Part shown: positions 40,201-48,252 of the stretch, piece by piece
How the letters are laid out: the number at the start of each line of letters is the position of its first letter
Numbering within the stretch: the stretch's first letter is position 1
Virus record (IMG/VR): IMGVR_UViG_3300045999_013278
Span: 1-64,000 of that record
Reading direction: 5' to 3' (one strand)
DNA: 64,000 nt
Source of the DNA: a virus
The notes under the pieces: model-generated
The model's database searches: none
What the model was told of the DNA's origin: nothing
Seen by the model: only the letters and a program-made list of their open reading frames with translations
Translations under genes and position numbers: made by a program

Positions 40201-43200
40201 AACATTAACCAAACAGGACTTCCTAATTTAATTAAGGTAATCAGTAAGACACTTTTTAAGAGTTGGAGATTCTTAGTTACTAAATCTATACCAGACGCAA
40301 AAACACTTAAAGAAAAGTTTCTGAAAGGCAGTAAAGTTTTACCAATACTTTCCTGTAACTCAATTAAGGAATTATTGAATTTATTAGTTATCGCCACTGA
40401 AGAATTAACGGCATCTCCTACACCTGATGAAGTTTGCGCTTTTAATTGTTGAGCAAATTTTGGCAAAAAGTCCTCAGCTAAAACCCTGCCTGTACTTAAT
40501 AATTGGTTCATGGACTGGGTGGTTGTTCCGTAAGCATTTGCGGCGATTTGCGAAGCGTTGGGGATTGCTTCAGCGAGTTGTTGTCTTAATTCTTCTTGAG
40601 ATACAACCGTTTTTCCAGACATTTGCTCAAGCGCGGTAAAAGTCCTTTGCTGCTTGTCTAAATCTAAACCATAGACAGCCGAAGCTTGAGTGACTGCGCT
40701 AACGATCTGGCGAGATTGATAGCCTTCTATGGGAGTATCCTTAGTTGCCTGGAAGAATTTACTGCCACTTTCTAAAGTTTGGCTTAAGTCAACGTTGAGT
40801 CTTTTTGCTTCCGATCTTAAAAATGCAATATTTTTAGCACCCTCTGAAATGCTTCCAGAAGTGAACTTAATCCGTCTCTCTAAATTCTCAAAGTTAGCAG
40901 CGACTTCTATGCTTGCGGGAGCTAAATCTAAGATAATTTTCCCTACGGCCAACAAAGCTAGGACTTTAACAACATTACCTATAGAAGATTTAACAAAGTC
41001 CATCATCTCGCCAAATTTCTGGACTTTACTCATTCCCTCTACAAAACTATCAAAAGCCACCTTAGCCTGGATGAACCCTTCCTTAATTTTTTCTGGCATC
41101 TTAAGGAAATCTACAAATAATTCCTTAGCTGCAACAATACCGTTAGCTAACCCCTCGCCTAATGCTGCCGATACGTTAGGATTGGCGATTTCCTTAAGGA
41201 AATCTAAATAACCCTTAAATCTTTCCTTAGCTTCCTTAAATCCTGGGATACTTCCTAATCCTTTACTAAAGCCTCGGCTTAATCTTTCTTTATCTTTTTC
41301 TACGTCAGATGTAATTGTGCCATTTTCTACAGATTCTTTAATTCTGTTTATTTGTCTAATGAGCGATGGAATTATGCCATTGTTACCACCTTCTAAGAAT
41401 TGCAGACCCTTAGTGAAACCTTCACCTACGTATTTGCCCAACATTATGCCAAGTCTTACAAATGACTGGGAATTTTTCTTTACGCCATTTTCTATCGTAG
41501 ATTGTGGAACTTGGGGAATACCATTTGGTAGGAATGGGGGTAGTTGAGGGTTCACACCTCCGACGGTCGTGTTTGGAATCTTAAAAGATATAGAAGGTTG
41601 TGGAACTTGGGGAATTGGCGGTACGTAAGAATTTGGTAGGATTAGGTGACGTGAAGGATTTTGATTACTATTGGGAAGAATCAATGATTGATAAGAAGGC
41701 TGTGGAATATTTTTAGGAAGAATTGAATTGTATCCTCCTTGCGCCCATCCCATTCTGCCAGATGCAGCTAAAGTAGTTAGTGGGTTTGGCGAACTCCAGC
41801 CCCTTCCTCTTGGAAGAATTAGAGAAAAGTTAGTTACCGCATTTCCTGCACTTAAAAGCACATTTTTAAATGACTCTTGCGCTTCTGTTAACCGTACTAC
41901 ATGAGGCTGTTTTTCAGGAGGCAGTATTAGAGGCAGACCGCTTCCGGATCTTTGTCCTGGGAGTATTAAGTTATTGCCATTGTTAGAGTTGTTGTTATTA
42001 GGGAGAATTAATCCTTGGTAGGGTTTAAGAGGATTTGCCAACGGAATAGAACCGCTATATGGATTTAGCTGACTAGATGATGTAATTATTGGCGAAACGT
42101 TATTTTGTTTTTTATATTTAGCGTAGCTATCTGGAAGGATTACGGGAGACAGCCCCAAAGACCTATTTATCTCATCCGTAGAAACTACAGAAGATAAATT
42201 TTTAGAGATTTGTTTAGCAAAAGTTTTCCTTAACTCTTCTGTAGAAATGTTAGGGTTGTATAGTTTAGAGAACTCACCCGTTGGTGCTGAAAATACGCTA
42301 GTCGTTCGGGGAGAATTTAATCTTGTTGAGTCAACGCCAGAAGAAGGTTGGAGTAGTCCATTAATAGGAAGATTTGCTAAACTGCCTTTATTTATGTGCG
42401 GAAGTTTATTATATCCTGACGGTAAAACTAATCCGTTTTCTGCGCCTTTCCTTATCTCATCTACCCTTGAGGTAATTATTTTCTTAGCGTTATTTAAGGA
42501 TTCGTCCGCACCCACCCCCATAGCATTGCCTATATTTTGACCAGTTCTAATAGCCCATCTTGAGGGTGATTTAATTTCTAATTTTTCTTCTACTGTATCT
42601 ATTACTGTCTCTGCTAATTTTTCAGAAGATGTACGTAAATCACCTATGCTATTTTCTACACCTTTACTTACGCCCGCTCCTATATTTTCGCCAATTCTAA
42701 CTCCTCCATGCAACGCACTTATTCTCGCTGCTTTATTTTGAACAGAAGTTATTTGTGATAAAGAATTGCTTAGTTGTGAACTCTCTCTGCTTTTTGCAAA
42801 ATTAGGATCTATTCCTGCACTATTTCTTAATTTTGTTATATCAGCTTTGGCTTTATCTCCATACTGCTTAATCGCCGCAGATAACTCAATAACTGGAGCG
42901 AAGTTACCAGTTGTTTCTGCATCTTTTAACAGGGATCTTAGTTTAGCGAAATTAGCATTAAATTTAGCGGCTAATTCTTGCGCTGATTTTACCGCAAGCT
43001 TGGCTTTTTCTGACACCTCAATATCTTTACCGGATGTAGATTGAGTAACTGGGTTAACTCTAGTTACTTGATATCCGTTGGGGGTTGCGCTTACGGATGT
43101 AGATTGAGTAACTGGGTTAACTTTAATTACTTGATATCCCTTGGGGATTGTGCTTACTGGAGTTGGAGTATAAGATTTTTCAACAGTATAAGTTGGTAAA

Positions 43201-46200
43201 ATGGCCGTTGGTTTAAATTGTGGTAAATCCCCAACAGTTTCTTGCAGTAACGATTTGCCCGAATAACCTATCGGTATTTCTTTAGCAGGATTTAGCGGTA
43301 TAAGTAACGAAGGATCTATTTGCCTAGCTTCGGGTATGGGCAGGGCTTTTTTGTACCCTTTCTTTATACTGTTCCTTATTTTGTTAGCATCTAATATTCC
43401 CCACAATGAAATGTCTATTAAAGCTCTTTGAATAGTTGTCGCCTCATCCTCAGCTTTCTGCTTGGCAGAGGGCATAGTTGTGGACATACCTAAATCAATT
43501 GCTGATATTTTCCCAGGATCTACTTTGTTTGTTACTGGATCGATTTTATAGTCTTTAAAAAATACATTGGCGGAAGCTAGATCGTTATGAACAACACCCA
43601 TGTCTTGCATAGCCCTACCCAAACTTCCGACATAACGATAGAACTGTGAAAATATTTCATTAAATTGCTTTATATCCTTTCGGATTTGTCTGTCTAATAA
43701 TTTGTTGGCGTTTTCTAAATCCTCTATAGCTTTTTTTATTTCTTTCCTTCTCTCAGGGTTTTTTTCGTTTTCTAATTCATTTTCTAATTTCGCTATCCTT
43801 GGTTTTGTCTCTTTCTTTAACTTTGCTTGTTCTTCTTTCGAGGCTCTTATGGGTGCTGCATAGTCCTCCATAATTTTCTTCAAGTCCCTCCCTTCTATTT
43901 TTTCTACAATCATAGATTCTTTTTCGTTCGCCGCATAAAGTAACGGGGCGTATCTGCCCTGTAGTCTTTCATAAGCTTTAACTTCCTGTTTTGATGCTAT
44001 TTTTTTTGCACCTTCAGGATCTAAATCAGTTTTGTAAACCAATTTATCGGTTATCAAAGCCATAGCTCCAGACCATCCATGACCTACAGCTTTAATTTCT
44101 TTAGCGTCCGGCATCATCGGAGCTATAGTTTTAAGCATTTTATTAAACCCTAAAATTGACGCTGGGTGTTCTCTCATAGCATCCGAAATCGGTAGTTTTT
44201 TTAAGTTTAAATTTTCTTCAAAGTATTCCGATAAATTGCGAAACTCAGGACTTTGCTCAGAAGCATACTTTGGTATTTTTTCTGACCCTGGAATTGTCGG
44301 TAAATACTCAATTTTATCTAAAAAGTCAGGCGATATATTTCCTTTGGTTTTAATAAATTCTTCTTGTAACGACAGAATTACTTTAAATCCTTGAACGATT
44401 TTTTTTCCGTACTCTTCAAACTGTTTTTGTGATTCAAACCAAGGAATTGTTGCTATAGACAAATCTCGCTTGCGTTCCGCAACTTTGCCAACGTTCAGTC
44501 CGCCAGCCCACCAACCCTTATCAGGGATTGCTTTATTTTCTTTAAAAGTTTGAATAGACTCATTAATGCCACTAACTTCATCCACATACCTCATAAATCC
44601 GGGATCGGTAACATTATCCGGGAACTTAATCTTTTCCATAACGTCGGTTTTGAGATTTTCGGTAGGCAAATAATCAATCTTGTCTAAAAATTTTGGCGAT
44701 ATATTGCCGTGAGTTCTAACAAACTCTTCTTGCAGTTTTGCAACAATTTCAAGCCCTTTAATTATTTCTCTTCCGTATTCCTCGAACTGTTTTTGTGATT
44801 TAAACCAAGGGATAGTTTTTTGTGAAAGTTCTTGGTTTCTTGCAGCAACATCTTCTCTTTTCAAACCACCTGCGAAGTAAGCTCCTGGTACAACCGTTCT
44901 AGTTTTAAAAGATTCAATAGATTGATTGATAATCGATGCCTCTTGTTTATATCTTTGATATCCAGGATGAGATTCATCATTGGGCAAATCTTTCAATTGC
45001 CCTGTAGGACGTTCTGTTTTTTCTGCATTTGATAGCATTAATGTGCCAGCGTCCACAGCCTGACCTCGAAGTATGGTTGCCATTGATCTCACCTGTTCCG
45101 GCATCCGTTCGTTGGATAATTGTCCAAAAAGGTATTTAGAATCAAATAAGTTTTTTATTACACCTTGACTGTATTGCCCCTTAGAGGCTAAATCCTTAGC
45201 GTGCATCGTAGAAATGACTACTTGGTGAACCTGCAACATGAGTCTTTGCAAGTCAGACATAGTATCTCTTGATGTCTTGTCTGTAGGTAAACTACTACCT
45301 ACAGTGTCATTAAATTTTTCGACAAAACCAGGAGATCGAAATAAGTGATGTGTCGCATGAACGTTTGCCCCTGACGATCTTAGACCTGAATCATCAAGGA
45401 TGTTCATTGCACTGCTCGGATTATAAACACCTATTTTAAACGGGAAAGTTAAGGGATCTTTTTCTAAAATTGCAGATGCAAAACCTTTAGGTGTTGCATT
45501 TGATAAATTTGAAAAAGGATAAGCCATAGCTAGTGCTTTTGTCTTAGTCCCTTCATACTCCGCCGCTTTTGCATACCTGTAAGCACTTGCGCCACCAAGA
45601 GAGAAGCTGATAGCCGAAGCGTCGTTTCCTTGTTCTCTAGCCAGCCTTGTGTGAGCTAAAGCTTGAGCGGCGGCTACGTCCGATCCTAGAGGATTTAGCG
45701 AATAGGCGATCTGTCTTACCGCATTCTTTATAGTTGGAGATAACGATCCCATCCCAGGGAGAAGTTTTTTTATTAATACGTCATCAGTCCACTTATCTAT
45801 TTCAGCAGTCCTTTTGCTAACATCTGTGTCCAAATTTTCCACTGGTAACAATTTTATATTCTTCCCAACAATAGGTTCTAAGGAAGTAGCGAGTGCGCGG
45901 CCACCCTGTCCGAACTTATCCTCAGCACCCCCGATTACAGAAACCACCTTTTGTCCAGGCTCTAGTATAGGGAAGGTTGCTTTTCTTGCTTGGTAGTGAG
46001 ATTCGGACAGCTTGCTTGTATGATAGGACTGCATCCCCTGTATAAAATTAAGAATTGGTTGAACTTCTTTCATCAAAGGGAGAATAACTTTGTTCGACAA
46101 GTCAGTGGGTTGAGCTTCTTTTATGATTGTCGGAATAAATCTCCTCTTGTGTTCATCCAACGACAAGCTTGATTTTTTGGAAGAAATTGTTTCAAACTTT

Positions 46201-47024
46201 TTCTTTAATTCAGGCTCTTCGGACAAAATTCGGTCAACAGCTTCAATAGAGGATGGAGTGTTTTTATTAGATTTATACTCTTCCTCAAGATTTGCGATTA
46301 CTTGTAAATCTCCTAGCCTATTAAGCTGTTTTTGCATTTTAGTTCTTTTTCCGGCAGCAAATTTAGCTTTATCGAAACTACCGCTACTGATTAATTCTGC
46401 AAAAAAAGTTTCATAGACCTGGGACTTTCCTATAATTTCTTCATCAACTAGCCTAAATCCATCTTGAATTTTTTTAGCAAACTGTTTTGTACTTTTCCCT
46501 GTTAATTTAATAGACATCGATCTACCGATTTCTTCAGTAAATCCAACTGCAATATTATCAATACCTTTACCTATGGCATCAGCTACTTTTCCTACAGCCC
46601 TAAACGGCGACATGGCTATATTCGCAGCCATATTCACAGGTGACATAATTACACCCTTTACGACATCTCCTACAGTATTGTTTTTATTTCCACTGCCGTT
46701 ATTGTTAACGCTAACATTAGCTGTAACCTTTCTTTGCCCTAATTTATCTAATTCCTTATTTAAGTTAGTTAATTCCCCGTCATCAACAAAAACTTTTAAA
46801 GGATTGTTTTTAAAATAAGTTTGTGTTTGCTTAAAGTGAGTTACCTTTAAGTCAAAATGTTTATTAAGGTTTTTTAGCGAGTCATCATTAACGCCTATGG
46901 TTAAATTAAGATCTTTCTCTAGAAATTGAGCTTGTTTAATAGCCTCGACCCTAGCCTTTTTTATATCTTCCATTAGCTTGGAGTAATCACCAACTAACTC
47001 AACAACTAATTGTGGTAATTCCAT
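34257..47024 (-). CDS. Giant tape measure protein with kinase-like, hydrolase-like and two cell-wall-lytic domains
   Basis: 4,255 residues. Approximate order: helical N-terminus (1-340); alpha/beta-hydrolase-like domain (350-600) with nucleophile elbow ISFSLGGAS near 474 and VHATHHLF near 558; two diverged ~120-residue repeats (680-920); protein-kinase-like domain (975-1230) with VGHGWSGAMAL, VYKTDL, VEKIEGRDL, VVHNDLASANVFF near 1146 and AIDLGMS near 1176; disordered region with repeated LILP motifs; canonical tape measure domain near 2040-2180 (ENLERRIKFTSGS, SGKTVVSQEELRQQLAEAIP); hydrophobic helices 2240-2310; M23 peptidase 2950-3080 (HNGVD, HLHWE); SLT lytic transglycosylase 3145-3260 (MLYETGG, GLIQFMPA); coiled coils and a duplicated 106-residue unit. 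It sets tail length and helps to penetrate the cell wall. Confidence 0.93.
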   Translation of the reverse strand: MELPQLVVELVGDYSKLMEDIKKARVEAIKQAQFLEKDLNLTIGVNDDSLKNLNKHFDLKVTHFKQTQTYFKNNPLKVFVDDGELTNLNKELDKLGQRKVTANVSVNNNGSGNKNNTVGDVVKGVIMSPVNMAANIAMSPFRAVGKVADAIGKGIDNIAVGFTEEIGRSMSIKLTGKSTKQFAKKIQDGFRLVDEEIIGKSQVYETFFAELISSGSFDKAKFAAGKRTKMQKQLNRLGDLQVIANLEEEYKSNKNTPSSIEAVDRILSEEPELKKKFETISSKKSSLSLDEHKRRFIPTIIKEAQPTDLSNKVILPLMKEVQPILNFIQGMQSYHTSKLSESHYQARKATFPILEPGQKVVSVIGGAEDKFGQGGRALATSLEPIVGKNIKLLPVENLDTDVSKRTAEIDKWTDDVLIKKLLPGMGSLSPTIKNAVRQIAYSLNPLGSDVAAAQALAHTRLAREQGNDASAISFSLGGASAYRYAKAAEYEGTKTKALAMAYPFSNLSNATPKGFASAILEKDPLTFPFKIGVYNPSSAMNILDDSGLRSSGANVHATHHLFRSPGFVEKFNDTVGSSLPTDKTSRDTMSDLQRLMLQVHQVVISTMHAKDLASKGQYSQGVIKNLFDSKYLFGQLSNERMPEQVRSMATILRGQAVDAGTLMLSNAEKTERPTGQLKDLPNDESHPGYQRYKQEASIINQSIESFKTRTVVPGAYFAGGLKREDVAARNQELSQKTIPWFKSQKQFEEYGREIIKGLEIVAKLQEEFVRTHGNISPKFLDKIDYLPTENLKTDVMEKIKFPDNVTDPGFMRYVDEVSGINESIQTFKENKAIPDKGWWAGGLNVGKVAERKRDLSIATIPWFESQKQFEEYGKKIVQGFKVILSLQEEFIKTKGNISPDFLDKIEYLPTIPGSEKIPKYASEQSPEFRNLSEYFEENLNLKKLPISDAMREHPASILGFNKMLKTIAPMMPDAKEIKAVGHGWSGAMALITDKLVYKTDLDPEGAKKIASKQEVKAYERLQGRYAPLLYAANEKESMIVEKIEGRDLKKIMEDYAAPIRASKEEQAKLKKETKPRIAKLENELENEKNPERRKEIKKAIEDLENANKLLDRQIRKDIKQFNEIFSQFYRYVGSLGRAMQDMGVVHNDLASANVFFKDYKIDPVTNKVDPGKISAIDLGMSTTMPSAKQKAEDEATTIQRALIDISLWGILDANKIRNSIKKGYKKALPIPEARQIDPSLLIPLNPAKEIPIGYSGKSLLQETVGDLPQFKPTAILPTYTVEKSYTPTPVSTIPKGYQVIKVNPVTQSTSVSATPNGYQVTRVNPVTQSTSGKDIEVSEKAKLAVKSAQELAAKFNANFAKLRSLLKDAETTGNFAPVIELSAAIKQYGDKAKADITKLRNSAGIDPNFAKSRESSQLSNSLSQITSVQNKAARISALHGGVRIGENIGAGVSKGVENSIGDLRTSSEKLAETVIDTVEEKLEIKSPSRWAIRTGQNIGNAMGVGADESLNNAKKIITSRVDEIRKGAENGLVLPSGYNKLPHINKGSLANLPINGLLQPSSGVDSTRLNSPRTTSVFSAPTGEFSKLYNPNISTEELRKTFAKQISKNLSSVVSTDEINRSLGLSPVILPDSYAKYKKQNNVSPIITSSSQLNPYSGSIPLANPLKPYQGLILPNNNNSNNGNNLILPGQRSGSGLPLILPPEKQPHVVRLTEAQESFKNVLLSAGNAVTNFSLILPRGRGWSSPNPLTTLAASGRMGWAQGGYNSILPKNIPQPSYQSLILPNSNQNPSRHLILPNSYVPPIPQVPQPSISFKIPNTTVGGVNPQLPPFLPNGIPQVPQSTIENGVKKNSQSFVRLGIMLGKYVGEGFTKGLQFLEGGNNGIIPSLIRQINRIKESVENGTITSDVEKDKERLSRGFSKGLGSIPGFKEAKERFKGYLDFLKEIANPNVSAALGEGLANGIVAAKELFVDFLKMPEKIKEGFIQAKVAFDSFVEGMSKVQKFGEMMDFVKSSIGNVVKVLALLAVGKIILDLAPASIEVAANFENLERRIKFTSGSISEGAKNIAFLRSEAKRLNVDLSQTLESGSKFFQATKDTPIEGYQSRQIVSAVTQASAVYGLDLDKQQRTFTALEQMSGKTVVSQEELRQQLAEAIPNASQIAANAYGTTTQSMNQLLSTGRVLAEDFLPKFAQQLKAQTSSGVGDAVNSSVAITNKFNNSLIELQESIGKTLLPFRNFSLSVFASGIDLVTKNLQLLKSVLLITLIKLGSPVWLMFATYLKGILFSAGGAKGALLGMSQSIATLAAQMFVLSMAMKAIDETMMNFKDSSGAIGEQTRNVTQSINEQRKLLNPSSKVSRDNFSAFREGFTLNPFDNDTKKLIKQMEDSAKQTTIGQQNTFDILKDSNSPAIKNAIQDIQFLDKSLDNIKMERRAIIANDPGNSEALRSLQEWEKRISGVREKPLELFGGTKANLDKQVETLKTYLEYWEELKKNPKLYQSEIDDINKIIKVTEQDLATVIQEQDKMTKAIKNSLTEMQKFAIEIRNLEAKFNDLRQYRDTALSLEKTNLFNLGSSGDVLPGQLEYTNNLKTQATLTGKIADNLKQIQEMSAQLEVNDLDRVLGTLNLNKRSGIDTLKAAQERSIDGSKEKEILSGFIKVKEMQIQTVDMQQQIAEQKYNLIQSLYQQTKQVTDYYRAAVRESQAVGIEFEKAQKTFENSKVQNKLREALIGAGDNIYTQFIEGIINVISQTTEIEKQQLEARKQRIDYQNNVQDIQLQAIELQRSLPGKIIPIDSSIADNFNLSLKNVNRTVDEINKNINNLSNSVVDATKKAEDSIKDLSKTSNSWIEGLGTKFADLVKSFENGFDRVGTAIADMGIKTSNWLASLATGQGLLQNLAGGVQSAVSTVFGEKAGQQLEQGAKEFVSNPLGAVKKFYGLDNLQTVNQTLLRPTPGRVTSKYGMRTDPLDGTRKMHNGVDFEDATGTPIKAPLTGTVITSKGGWNGGAGNMVEVETITAEGKKVVNRFFHLSELLKKVGDVVQQGDVIGKVGSTGRGTGSHLHWEVTINGQRINPTTQLGKTFKVPGIKLDTTKKVVDTTQDNKRLNRVADWPMPQQRPTKQRQSVPLVPGLDPRIDTKFLQSVAKIAQSVGANPEDLLKTMLYETGGTLSPSARNKRTNATGLIQFMPATARGLGTNIDALSQMSPQEQLVFVQKYLKQNSRGQKLDSFRKVLSTVFAGNPNASLGVGDGDITLGNYLPKAENRYGNTARQLVQIVMQGGSIQPNQMQEVVTQASRLKLNTAAQQYQTNQTNSNLNPEQIRENELKQRLEAYRLIMSSQKTAIGDISSTKDSTLGTRITVLKGLSPTMSNADMFSLQFNELRRKLEKDVELLEQIVRETDGAIAQKPDLQAAFNLAMKRFPNDPRLAAAAIQTNDLSFKATAFKNAEAKNSLKFLKSNIDSILKASMKDFDKKEFFRLSEQDISQQSKVIEQLQQQLQLVQKLEEIDPLNPLVLKIPSLQRNISLLELTRDQYQQLLDLQRRYYDGGGKGGNMSEAAFQKEFKAILNVNSVKREGVDLNFNYADTVKRIKQANDELTKSQTIQASQMKSLQLDNERFAIDNKDGMVSLVSLTNELTIKTNELTNAYKKQLLEIQGNALLSPQEKLIERQKAFRNYGKEKSNLDAENSYQTKLAPITNRGIELTKSQTIQASQMKSLQLDNERFAIDNKDGMVSLVSLTNELTIKTNELTNAYKKQLLEIQGNALLSPQEKLIERLKAFRNYGKEKSNLDAENSYQTKLAPITNRGIELGRMEKLNSSGSAISSEIIRGRGLFGVRDKELQKAQLLSQIKMDFEKEKNEIAKLGLSSNYSAEEISVLSENLLKLNELKLDNVAKEFNMFTEAISGIKGDFDNILKGFFMNDSVNKNAGDLQDINKSLDEIAKKRRDIIMNTSGNIQEVRNAYQNSGNNKQLKELDRAQRDLEKKKTELSKRSIVDAFSEIAKSILSNLAAVASKELSNQLFGKLTEIIFGNKAKDVGAIALNNAGANLSVSATMLQQAALVLQNIMGAGSKDGGVLDSIFGAFGESSFGILEGSSAIPFSSSGAFDFSDGFSLGGLDGGLDFGSATLPSFAKGGMVGDLLNKERAISGFNPRLIIANEGERVLTPKETKLWNQLNSSNKLESFSSGGMIGEGLGNINNVGRSGDTINITPNVNINNSEGGNGNINKALFEKALEAKIQETIKQERRPGGSLNRGGLYDR
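35613..36248 (-). repeat. 318-bp tandem duplication in the tape measure gene
   Basis: Two adjacent 318-bp units (35613-35930 and 35931-36248) are identical except at two positions that I can see. Each codes 106 residues, so the frame is kept. The near identity indicates a recent duplication. Confidence 0.95.
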
Positions 47025-47029
47025 ATAAT

Positions 47030-47458
47030 TTACTCTTCTAATAATAAACTGATTGAGGCTAGAACTTGAGGACTAACTAAACTATTCTCAAAGGCAAACT
47101 TAATACAAGATTTTGTTTCTTCACTAATGCCCGCCTTGTCGGTTTTAACTTCATTCTTGAACGGTAAAAAATCAGTCCACGAAATATTTTTACCGCCCAA
47201 GAACCCATAAACCACTTCCGCCAACCTTGCTGTTGCAAAGCTTTTTTCGTTAGACTTGACCCTATCAATTTTTTCCAGTCTTGATAGGGTGTCTAAAATT
47301 ACAAAAGGCGGAAGTTGGAGGAAATTTACCCAGCTACTAAATCTACTGTCTTGGATTCCGTGCTTTTGGATCTGGAGGTAGATGGTGTACCAGTCAATGT
47401 CTTGTCCGCTTCCACTTCCATATCCATCTTCTTCACTTCCTCCAGTGGAGTTAGTGCT
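47030..47458 (-). CDS. Tail assembly chaperone, T-like frame reached by -1 frameshift
   Basis: About 142 codons open in the -1 frame relative to the upstream G-like gene, starting at the slippery site and ending 6 bp before the tape measure start. The frame reads sensibly right through the G stop codon: a Gly/Ser linker, then DIDWYTIYLQIQKHGIQDSR, LPPFVILDTLSRLEKIDRVK and EVVYGFLGGKNISWTDFLPF. In lambda-like phages, G and the G-T fusion made by -1 frameshifting are tail chaperones located exactly here. The product is a fusion of about 407 residues, not a separately started protein. Confidence 0.85.
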   Translation of the reverse strand, partial: STNSTGGSEEDGYGSGSGQDIDWYTIYLQIQKHGIQDSRFSSWVNFLQLPPFVILDTLSRLEKIDRVKSNEKSFATARLAEVVYGFLGGKNISWTDFLPFKNEVKTDKAGISEETKSCIKFAFENSLVSPQVLASISLLLEE

Positions 47459-48252
47459 TTTTTTTCACCTTCAGGATCTTCTATAATGTTGAGGCTTTCG
47501 GATTGGTAAAACTCAAAGACGGCTTGGATTAATTCTTGGGGAAGTCCTGCAATGTCAGCAAAGCTTAAATTCTCGCAACCTAGGACATACTGGCGGTCAA
47601 AATTATCGTACAAGAATCCAAGTTCTCCGTCTTTAATTTTTCCGGGAGATTTCTCAATCACTACGTCCTGGACTTCAGAATCGTGATTTCCTTTAACTAC
47701 CAGAATTACATCACCGAATTTAATATTTGTCCCATCAGGAAGAGGGTATCCTAACTCTTCGATCTTAATTTTTTCACTATTTATTAAGACACTTTCTAGT
47801 AGTTCTACATGATAAGCGAGTCGTCCCGGAACAAATACGGGTTCGGGATTACCTTCGACGTAAAAACCTCCCATGATGGTTTTGGCGACAAAATTCCAAA
47901 TTTCTAAAGTTGGAACTTCATTCTTGTTTAATTCGCTTAATTCTTCTTCGTACTCACTTAATACTGTATCTTGATCACTGGGAAAAACTCTAGTCCCGTC
48001 AACTTCCTTACCAAAAATGTATTCCGAAGCTTCTTCCCTGCTTATATCTTTATCCTTAGCAATACCTTTAATTACGGCATTAATTACGCCAGTAACTTGT
48101 TTTTTAGTAGCCGAATATTTTTTAACTTGTAACGACTCACCGGCTTTTACATAGCCCAATCTTTGCAAATACAAATAGCCGTGATTTTCTGTACCGACAG
48201 CGACGATTTCTGCCTTTTTTTTCTTGGAATTGGAAGGTTTTACTTTTAGCAC
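47326..48252 (-). CDS. Tail assembly chaperone, G-like
   Basis: 308 residues from a GTG start with GGAG 8 bases upstream. Charged N-terminus (KVKPSNSKKKKAEIVAVG), then mixed alpha/beta; the last 43 residues beyond the frameshift site are low complexity (TLTGTPSTSRSKSTESKTVD). It is longer than lambda G (140 residues) but sits between tail tube and tape measure genes as G does. The N-terminal part includes VKAGESLQVKKYSATKKQVT, which may be an added domain. Confidence 0.75.
   Translation of the reverse strand: MLKVKPSNSKKKKAEIVAVGTENHGYLYLQRLGYVKAGESLQVKKYSATKKQVTGVINAVIKGIAKDKDISREEASEYIFGKEVDGTRVFPSDQDTVLSEYEEELSELNKNEVPTLEIWNFVAKTIMGGFYVEGNPEPVFVPGRLAYHVELLESVLINSEKIKIEELGYPLPDGTNIKFGDVILVVKGNHDSEVQDVVIEKSPGKIKDGELGFLYDNFDRQYVLGCENLSFADIAGLPQELIQAVFEFYQSESLNIIEDPEGEKKALTPLEEVKKMDMEVEADKTLTGTPSTSRSKSTESKTVDLVAG
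47458..47464 (-). promoter_or_regulatory. Programmed -1 frameshift slippery site A_AAA_AAA
   Basis: On the minus strand the zero-frame codons GAA-AAA-AAA are followed by GCA. The heptamer A_AAA_AAA is a known strong -1 slip site. Shifting here enters the frame that stays open to 47030. Confidence 0.85.

Noticed and set aside
34312-46818. Many plus-strand open frames inside the tape measure gene
   Set aside because: They are rich in Leu, Ser, Phe and Pro, the mirror image of Lys/Asn/Glu-rich coding, and lack ribosome-binding sites.
47077-47268. Separate 63-codon frame in the G/GT region
   Set aside because: The residues are unnatural and it competes with the continuous -1 frame that matches the expected GT extension.
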